Of a stretch of DNA of 64,000 nucleotides, positions 57,558 to 64,000 are shown one piece after another. The notes below the pieces were generated by a model. That model worked only from the letters and a program-made list of their open reading frames with translations. It was not told where the DNA came from and ran no database searches. Both the position numbers and the translations under genes were made by a program. Every line of letters starts with the position of its first letter. Positions within the stretch are counted from its first letter, which is position 1. The DNA is from Nitrososphaera sp. Lineage in GTDB: Archaea; Thermoproteota; Nitrososphaeria; Nitrososphaerales; Nitrososphaeraceae. The stretch is from NCBI GenBank assembly GCA_029263715.1, contig JAJUFP010000007.1:1-64000 (forward strand), read 5' to 3'.

Positions 57558-58097
57558 TCAGTAGTCTATGCCTTTTTTGGCCTTTATTCCCAGCTTGTAG
57601 GGGTGCTTTATTTCCTTCATCTCTGTAACAAGGTCGGCGGCCTCTATCACCCTGTCATCAGCATAGTTGCCGGTGAGTATGAGGGTGGTCTTGTCCGGCT
57701 TGGACGCAATGACGTCTAGGATGTCCTGCACCGATATCAGTTTTAATTTTGCAGCATAGTTGATCTCGTCAAGCACCATGACATCGTACGCTTCTGTGAC
57801 CAGCTTTTCTTTTGCCAGCAGGATGGCGTGCCTGGCGGCGTTTTGATGTTCTTCTATTTTGTGGTCGTCGTCGATGATGCCCACAAAGCCCTTTCCTGCG
57901 GCAATCATCTCAAACTCGGGCTCAAGCCTCTTGGAGCTGGTCATCTCGCCGTAGTACCACTCGCCCTTGATGAACTGGATCATGCCCACCTTGTAGCCGT
58001 GGCCGACGGCCCGAAGCACCACTCCTAGTGCCGCGGTGGTCTTGCCCTTTCCCTTGCCGGTGTAGACTATGACCAGGCCCCTGTCAGAAGGCATCAA
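57558..58097 (-). CDS. Cob(I)yrinic acid a,c-diamide adenosyltransferase (CobA/CobO type)
   Basis: LVIVYTGKGKGKTTAALGVVLRAVGHGYKVGMIQFIKGEWYYGE...VMVLDEINYAAKLKLI. Confidence 0.94.
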   Translation of the reverse strand: MMPSDRGLVIVYTGKGKGKTTAALGVVLRAVGHGYKVGMIQFIKGEWYYGEMTSSKRLEPEFEMIAAGKGFVGIIDDDHKIEEHQNAARHAILLAKEKLVTEAYDVMVLDEINYAAKLKLISVQDILDVIASKPDKTTLILTGNYADDRVIEAADLVTEMKEIKHPYKLGIKAKKGIDY

Positions 58098-58164
58098 CTG
58101 CTAGTCCGCGGCCGTTGGAATAAAAATCCATCTGAAGGTCGCAAATGCTGCTCCTTTTTCTTCT

Positions 58165-58566
58165 CTACTTCCATTCCCATCCCTTGATGGTCATGTTGTC
58201 TGACGCATCTATTTCTACATCGACTACCAAAACAGCATTGTTTAGGAACGCGAGCTTGCCCGTCGCGTTTGCGTTAAAGAGGGCGCATCCTCTGTAACTG
58301 ATTGCCCCCTGTCCTGTAGAGCGGCCGATGCCTTTGGGGTTTGCCGATGCCATATCGCCTTCAGGAGTCGTTAACACAGCTTTAACCTCTCCATACATTG
58401 CGCCGCCCGGTCTCATTGTACTTGAAAAAGTGCCCATCTCCATGACCTCTATACCCTTTATTTTTCCCTGTGTCGAATAAGTCCCTTCAATAGTTGGCCC
58501 CTCGGTGTCTAGAACCCTCTTTCCAATGACTTTGCCCTTTGCTTCGTAGACGAGATCACCTAACAT
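58165..58566 (-). CDS. Hypothetical protein
   Basis: 133-aa ORF: MLGDLVYEAKGKVIGKRVLDTEGPTIEGTYSTQGKIKGIEVMEMGTF. Confidence 0.7.
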   Translation of the reverse strand: MLGDLVYEAKGKVIGKRVLDTEGPTIEGTYSTQGKIKGIEVMEMGTFSSTMRPGGAMYGEVKAVLTTPEGDMASANPKGIGRSTGQGAISYRGCALFNANATGKLAFLNNAVLVVDVEIDASDNMTIKGWEWK

Positions 58567-58626
58567 ATTCAGAAAGCATGCGGTTTTTTATTTAAGCATT
58601 TGATCTGCAAGGTAAGTTAATAAAAA

Positions 58627-60018
58627 ATGCCGAGGCAGACAAGCATGTTGTCTGGCATCCCAAGAATCGTCATTGCCGGCGTGACCAGCGGTGTTGGCAA
58701 GACCACCGTCTCCACTGCCGTCATGCACGGCCTTTGCAAGAAGGGCCTGCAAGTGCAGCCCTTCAAGGTTGGCCCGGACTTTATCGACCCGTCGTACCAC
58801 ACTGTTGTGACAGGCCGACAGTCTAGGAACCTGGATGTCTGGCTGATGAAACGGCAAGGCGTTTTGGACTGCTTTTTGAATTCCTGTGCCGATGCAGACG
58901 TTGCCGTCATCGAGGGCGTGATGGGGCTTTTTGACGGCATGTCCGGCAAGGACAACTATGCCAGCACGGCCCATGTGGCCGGGATCCTAGATGCTCCGGT
59001 GATACTCGTAGTTGACGCATCCAAGAGCGCGCGGTCCATAGCAGCCATTGTGCTTGGATTTCTGCGCTTTGATAAAAGCATCAGGATAGCCGGGATCATA
59101 CTAAACAACGTGGCCGGCGACCGTCATGCCGGCTACATCACCGACGCGCTGAATGGTAGGATAAAGGTGCCAGTAGTAGGGGTAATCCGGCGAAACAAAG
59201 AGATTCGGATGGAAGAGCGGCACCTTGGGCTTGTGCCTGCGTATGAACTGCAGCAGGAAAAACAGAGGGCAATAGTTGATGCTGCAAAAATCATCTCTGA
59301 GCAAATAGACATCGACGCGGTACAAGGATTGTGCGGAAAAAACCCGCTGAAAGCAAAACCTGCAAAGATCAGGCCAGCAAGGCTTGCAGCAAGGCTGGCC
59401 GTTGCCCTTGACGAATCCTTTAACTTTTACTACGCAGACAACCTGGATGCGCTGCGGGCCTGCGGCGCGCAGCTGACGTTCTTTAGCCCGGTAAACGACA
59501 AGCGCCTGCCAGAAAACATCGACGGCCTAATCCTTGGCGGCGGCTTTCCAGAAGTTCTTGCCGATCGGCTTGAGAAGAACCGGTCCATGATAAACTCGAT
59601 CTCAAAGGCCGCCAATTCGGGTCTTCCAGTTTACGGCGAGTGCGGCGGGCTGATGTACCTGACACGCTCAATAAGCGGGTACCGGGGCGACAAAAAGGCC
59701 AGAAGGATGGTGGGGCTGATAGACGCAGACACAAAGATGACTTCCCGGCTGACCTTGAACTACACCGAGGCAGGCTGCGAGGCGCCCATGTTTGGCAGGA
59801 CAAACCTGCACGGCCATGAATTCCATTACTCTGAAATTGAGAATATCGCCCATGATAGCCGGTTTGCATACACCCTGAAAAAGGGCAACGGGATAACCGA
59901 CGGCAAGGACGGCCTCTTGGTGGGAAACTGTCTTGCCGCATACATGCACCTGCACTTTGCCGACAGAAAACTTGCCCGGAGGCTGGCTGAGTTCTGTGTC
60001 AGGCAATCACGGCGCTGA
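58627..60018 (+). CDS. cbiA: Cobyrinate a,c-diamide synthase
   Basis: IAGVTSGVGKTTVSTAVMHGLCKKGLQVQPFKVGPDFIDPSYH; C-terminal class-I glutaminase segment GLPVYGECGGLMYLTRSI. Confidence 0.95.
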   Translation: MPRQTSMLSGIPRIVIAGVTSGVGKTTVSTAVMHGLCKKGLQVQPFKVGPDFIDPSYHTVVTGRQSRNLDVWLMKRQGVLDCFLNSCADADVAVIEGVMGLFDGMSGKDNYASTAHVAGILDAPVILVVDASKSARSIAAIVLGFLRFDKSIRIAGIILNNVAGDRHAGYITDALNGRIKVPVVGVIRRNKEIRMEERHLGLVPAYELQQEKQRAIVDAAKIISEQIDIDAVQGLCGKNPLKAKPAKIRPARLAARLAVALDESFNFYYADNLDALRACGAQLTFFSPVNDKRLPENIDGLILGGGFPEVLADRLEKNRSMINSISKAANSGLPVYGECGGLMYLTRSISGYRGDKKARRMVGLIDADTKMTSRLTLNYTEAGCEAPMFGRTNLHGHEFHYSEIENIAHDSRFAYTLKKGNGITDGKDGLLVGNCLAAYMHLHFADRKLARRLAEFCVRQSRR

Positions 60019-61431
60019 CCGGCTTTTGTACAGAAGCAGTATGGCGTTTATTATGGACGATGCAGCAGGGCTGCCGCCCTTTCGCCCGACGTTTGTTATG
60101 AAAGGTATGTCTGTCTTGGCCAGTTCTTCTTTTGACTCTGGTGCCGATACAAAGCCCACCGGTATGCCTACCACCAGGGCCGGTTTTGTCACCCCCTCCC
60201 TTACCATCTTGATTACCTCGTAAAGCGCGGTGGGCGCGTTTCCGATGACCACTATGCCGCCATCCATCTCTTTGGCTGCCCGGCGCATGGCCAGCTCTGA
60301 GCGGGTCATGTCCGTTTTTCTGGACTGCTCTGCAATCTTTGGGTCAGAGATATGGCAAAAGACGTCAAGTCCGAGCTCTGCGAGCAGTTTTTTGTTTATT
60401 GCTGCTGCAACCATGTCGACGTCTGTCACGATGTTGCATCGGTTCTTGATGGCGTTAAAGACAGACTCTATGGCCCGGTCATGGAACAGGATCCTGCCGG
60501 CACCGGCAAAGTCAAAGTCTGCAGTTGCATGTATCACGCGGCGGACTATCGGCCACTGCATCTCGCTGTAGCTGTGCGGTCCGACCTCCGCGTCTATCAT
60601 CTCAAAGCTCTTCTTCTCGATATCAAAGGCCCGCACAGCCATGGACCGGCTTGCTGCCGTCCCGCTGCTGTTGTCCGGCCTTGTCCTTTTCTCGACTTCA
60701 GAAGCACGCCCGATTATCAGATCGGCAAGTATCTCGTCGACGCCAAGATGCCTGGCCATGAAGGCGTTTTTGTAGCAATGCTTTTCCAAGGATGCGCTGA
60801 TCTCGATGGCAACATCTTTTTTGATGTGCGCGCCCTTGTGCAAAAAGTAGGGCATCACAAGAAGCGCCTTTGGATCTCTGGAAAGGGCCGCGCTTATGCC
60901 TTCTTCGATGCTTGGCTTGTCCAGCTCAAGGAAGCAGAACGTGACGTTTCTATAAAACGGCTTGATGGTATCTGTGAGGTGCACAAAGGCGTCGTGCGCG
61001 TTCTTGTCGCTGCTTCCATGTCCAATCACCAGGACATCGCACTCGCTGTCCGGATGCTGGATCCTGTTTTCCTTCTTTAGCAAAGTCAGCCGGTCAAAAA
61101 CAAGCCGCGTCAGGTCTGGATGGTAGCTGAGCGGCCTTGTTATCGAGATTCTCAGTTTCCTGTCCCGGCCTATGGCCGCGCTCTTTTTCACAGCATCTTT
61201 GAGCTTCATGCCGGGATACAGAAAATAAGGCATCACGGTTATCGTGTCCGCGCCGCTGGATACGCAGCGGCTTATGCCTTCCTCTATGTACGGCGGCAGA
61301 ACCTCTAAAAAGCAATAGTCAGCAAAATCGTAGCCGGCCTTTTGCTTGGCCATGGCGCAGAGCTGCTGCATCTCGTCTCGGACTTCTGTCTCTCTGCTGC
61401 CCCTGTCGATTATCAGTAGCGCCCTTTTCAA
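60007..61431 (-). CDS. Fusion of two CbiX-like domains and precorrin-8X/cobalt-precorrin-8 methylmutase (CbiC/CobH)
   Basis: CbiX repeat 1 (ALLIIDRGSRETEV...VMPYFLYPGMKLKDAV), repeat 2 (VLVIGHGSSDKNAHD...VMPYFLHKGAHIKKDV), then CbiC (RRVIHATADFDFAGAGRILFHDRAIESV...CHISDPKIAEQSRKTDMTRSELAMRRAAKEMDGGIVVIGNAPTALYEVIKMV). Confidence 0.93.
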   Translation of the reverse strand: MKRALLIIDRGSRETEVRDEMQQLCAMAKQKAGYDFADYCFLEVLPPYIEEGISRCVSSGADTITVMPYFLYPGMKLKDAVKKSAAIGRDRKLRISITRPLSYHPDLTRLVFDRLTLLKKENRIQHPDSECDVLVIGHGSSDKNAHDAFVHLTDTIKPFYRNVTFCFLELDKPSIEEGISAALSRDPKALLVMPYFLHKGAHIKKDVAIEISASLEKHCYKNAFMARHLGVDEILADLIIGRASEVEKRTRPDNSSGTAASRSMAVRAFDIEKKSFEMIDAEVGPHSYSEMQWPIVRRVIHATADFDFAGAGRILFHDRAIESVFNAIKNRCNIVTDVDMVAAAINKKLLAELGLDVFCHISDPKIAEQSRKTDMTRSELAMRRAAKEMDGGIVVIGNAPTALYEVIKMVREGVTKPALVVGIPVGFVSAPESKEELAKTDIPFITNVGRKGGSPAASSIINAILLLYKSRSAP

Positions 61432-61504
61432 TCTCGTTCAATCAGAGCAGTGCGGGATAAAATATCTTTATTGTCCAAAGATTTTAGTAAAAAAAGGGTG
61501 GTGA

Positions 61505-62971
61505 TCAGGAGCTCTGATCAAACACTTCTGTGATGCAGGTGCTGCCGTCTTGCTCTGTCAGCTGTATGGTCATCACCTCAGAGATGGAAGTGGCCGACGT
61601 CTCGCTGAGCAGAACAGCCTTGTTCTGGACGCTTGCCTCGCCGTCCGGCGTGATAGACGAGATGCAGCCATCCTCCAGCGTTACCTTGTGGGCATGCCAT
61701 TCGTTGTCTTCATGATCCTCGCCGGGCGTGTCGTTTCCAAGGTGCGCTGTTACGGCGTATGTTCCTGCATCGGTGACAAACACGTACCCGTAGATGTCTT
61801 GGCCTTCAGGGACCGTGGAACCTGCCTCTCCTTTCACGCTCAAAAACAGGTCTCCGTTGCTGTCAATACCAAACCTCTTGATATCAAAACTAGAGTCGTC
61901 GTTTGTTGCATCGTTCAGGTCGTCTTTTGACACCTGCTTGGGGTAGTATTCTCTGTCCCAGTACGGCGTGATGGTGGATTCTGTGGGCCTTTCTTCTTCA
62001 ATGAATTCAATGGTTTCTTTTGCTACCTGCTTTGCCCAGCTTTTGAACTCTTTTTCACCCAGCGGCAGCGGGCCTGGAGCCTCTACAAAGTCAATCCCTT
62101 CCTGCTCTAGGGCAGTGGCGACTTTGACAAAGCCGGATCCGCCGGTTGCGGGCACCAGAACAACTCTTTCAGCTCCTGTTTCTTCCAGCATTGTCTTTAC
62201 CTCGTCGACGGCTTGCTGAACTGCAGCCGGTGACAGGTTTGGCCAGTCTTCTCTTGCAGTCACTCCAATTGAATCTGCAAATCCCATCTTCATCTCCACG
62301 TACATTGCAGCATTAGAAAGCTCCTTTTCCTGGGCCGCGTCGTTTGTATCCGCCTTGGCGCCGTGTCCTACCAGAACAAGAACTTCGTTCTGCGGATTCT
62401 CGCTCACCTGTTTGGCCTGTTTTACAAAGATCTTTTTGAGTATGGGGTGGTCCGGTCTTGCCGGTTCTGCAAATACAAGAATCGTGTCGCTTACCTTGGA
62501 CGCTGGCTCGGTCAGCGCGCCCATGTACATGCATCCGTCTCCCATGGGAACGCCGGGACAGACATTGTATTCATCAATGCCGCCGAATACCCCGCGCGTG
62601 AGGTTGTGGATGACCGTTGAGTTTGGTCCAAACATGTCTGTGTACATGAATATGGCGTAGCTGACACCCTTCTCGTCAAGTCTTACCAGTCCATCGTCCC
62701 AATCGTAGGGCATGTGGAAGATCAGCTCTGAAGGTGTCTTGAAGTTCTTTTCCAGCATTCCGTCGATGGCCATCATCTTGTCCATGTTGGGCGTGCCTTC
62801 GTGGTTCATCATGTCGCCATGGGTGTATACCAGAACCCCGATCTCCCCAGTCAGGTCGTTTCCGGAGCCTCCATGGTCATCGTGGGCAGCCGATTGTTGC
62901 ATGGTCAGCAGTGATGACAGCAATATTGCTGCGGTTGCTATTGCAGAAATGCGTACTATGTCTGCTTTCAT
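61505..62971 (-). CDS. Exported protein with CbiX/CbiK chelatase-like domains
   Basis: Signal peptide; VLVYTHGDMMNHEGTPNMDKM and EVLVLVGHGAKADTNDAAQEKE resemble the two chelatase halves; C-terminal beta-rich domain. Confidence 0.65.
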   Translation of the reverse strand: MKADIVRISAIATAAILLSSLLTMQQSAAHDDHGGSGNDLTGEIGVLVYTHGDMMNHEGTPNMDKMMAIDGMLEKNFKTPSELIFHMPYDWDDGLVRLDEKGVSYAIFMYTDMFGPNSTVIHNLTRGVFGGIDEYNVCPGVPMGDGCMYMGALTEPASKVSDTILVFAEPARPDHPILKKIFVKQAKQVSENPQNEVLVLVGHGAKADTNDAAQEKELSNAAMYVEMKMGFADSIGVTAREDWPNLSPAAVQQAVDEVKTMLEETGAERVVLVPATGGSGFVKVATALEQEGIDFVEAPGPLPLGEKEFKSWAKQVAKETIEFIEEERPTESTITPYWDREYYPKQVSKDDLNDATNDDSSFDIKRFGIDSNGDLFLSVKGEAGSTVPEGQDIYGYVFVTDAGTYAVTAHLGNDTPGEDHEDNEWHAHKVTLEDGCISSITPDGEASVQNKAVLLSETSATSISEVMTIQLTEQDGSTCITEVFDQSS

Positions 62972-63259
62972 TGCTGTCTTGCGTTTGATTTAATTTTATT
63001 ATGGTACAGGCGTTTTTCGTTCCATGGGGCCAGAACAGAGACTGAGAATTCCAGTACAGTTAAAATGTCTAATTGAGTTTTGCCCAAAACCCTTGCAAAA
63101 CCACGCTACCCTGAATTCTTGGGCGCCAGAATGGCCATTTGTCAGGAAACGGCCTGACCTTGACGTCCCCAATGCCTGTAACAACATTGAATTGCTGCTA
63201 GCCGCCTGCAACCTGCTGGCCGAAATGGTTATTTTAAAGGGCCAGCTTAGTCGTGTCAA

Positions 63260-64000
63260 GTGACCAGTAACCTCATTAGCGGCATCTTGCTTTCAGCGCT
63301 GATCCTATCTTTCATCCTGGTCAGCGCGGCGGTTCCATCCTACGCTGCTCCAATTAATGAGAAGCTCACCTTCGTAAGAGACACGGTCCAGGGAAAGGAA
63401 ATCTATGTCATGAACGTGGATGGCTCTGACGTGACACGGCTTACAGAAAACAATGCCAGCGATCTGGATGTTGCCTGGTCGCCGGACGGCAGAAAGATAG
63501 CCTTTGCAAGCGACCGGGACGGCAACTATGAAATCTATGTTATCAATATCGACGGCACAAACCACGTCAGGCTGACAAGCAACAAGGCAGCGGATATTCA
63601 GCCTGCCTGGTCTCCTGACGGTAGTAAAATAGCCTTTGTCAGCGACCGGGACGGCACACATACAATCTACATAATGAATGCAGATGGCGGCAGCGAGAAA
63701 AGGCTGCTGCACAACCCAGCAAGTGATCAGCAGCCTAGCTGGTCTCCAGACGGCAAGAGGATAGCCTTTGCCGGCGACCGCGGAGACGGAAGCATAGAGA
63801 TCTATGCCGTCGATGTAGACGGAAGCAACCTGACAAGGCTTACGTACAGCGAATCGGCCGGCGATCTTGACCCGTCCTGGTCTCCAGACGGCCAGAAGAT
63901 CGCCTTTGTCAGCGACGGTGAAATCTACGTGATGGGCGCTGATGGTGCCAACATGACAAGGCTGACCAATAATCCGTACGAAGACAGCGATCACACTTGG
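63260..64000 (+). CDS. Exported TolB/PD40-type beta-propeller protein (partial, runs off the window)
   Basis: GTG start; signal peptide; repeated (A/P)WSPDG(R/S/K/Q)KIAF(A/V)SDRDG...IYVMNxDG units through to position 64000. Confidence 0.85.
   Translation, partial: MTSNLISGILLSALILSFILVSAAVPSYAAPINEKLTFVRDTVQGKEIYVMNVDGSDVTRLTENNASDLDVAWSPDGRKIAFASDRDGNYEIYVINIDGTNHVRLTSNKAADIQPAWSPDGSKIAFVSDRDGTHTIYIMNADGGSEKRLLHNPASDQQPSWSPDGKRIAFAGDRGDGSIEIYAVDVDGSNLTRLTYSESAGDLDPSWSPDGQKIAFVSDGEIYVMGADGANMTRLTNNPYEDSDHTW

Noticed and set aside
63305-63994. 229-aa minus-strand ORF
   Set aside because: Repetitive shadow of the PD40 beta-propeller repeats on the + strand.
1-64000. CRISPR arrays and complete insertion sequences
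   Set aside because: No regularly spaced identical repeats with spacers and no intact transposase ORF were seen; the 29-bp repeats at 37930 have no spacers.

Overview
The window looks like chromosome of an ammonia-oxidising archaeon of the Nitrososphaera type. This is inferred from the mix of archaeal housekeeping genes (aIF2-alpha, Nop10, a geranylgeranyl-reductase-family flavoprotein), thaumarchaeal-style cobalamin genes, a Cam-type gamma carbonic anhydrase and many small zinc-finger proteins. No database search was run, so the species is not claimed. Main contents in order: SIMPL/DUF541 protein with a chagasin-like (I42) C-terminus; SPFH plus zinc-ribbon operon; metzincin-like protease, NlpC/P60-like and peptidoglycan-binding-like proteins (about 4.7-10.2 kb); Ku and a single-chain LigD (PE-LIG-POL) converging tail to tail; MscS channel; Nramp transporter; PRC-barrel/C2H2 protein; gamma carbonic anhydrase; a paralogous pair of small proteins; 2OG-Fe(II) oxygenase; frameshifted VapBC-like pair; SfsA; nitronate monooxygenase; DUF1326-DUF2182-DUF1326 locus; CBS protein; creatininase-family protein; large exported repeat protein preceded by three 29-bp tandem repeats; NfeD/stomatin pair; pterin dehydratase; a 933-aa exported protein whose last two thirds read as a vertebrate/cyanobacterial-type protein-arginine deiminase (PAD); thioesterase; geranylgeranyl reductase family; TTR-like plus GMC oxidoreductase operon; Nop10/aIF2-alpha; cobalamin genes (CobA/O-type, CbiA, CbiX-CbiX-CbiC fusion); exported chelatase-like protein; partial TolB/PD40 beta-propeller at the right edge. 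The most striking finding is the apparent exported archaeal PAD (48102..50903), in which all four catalytic motifs can be read directly. The second is the cluster of murein-type and protease domains in an organism expected to lack murein.
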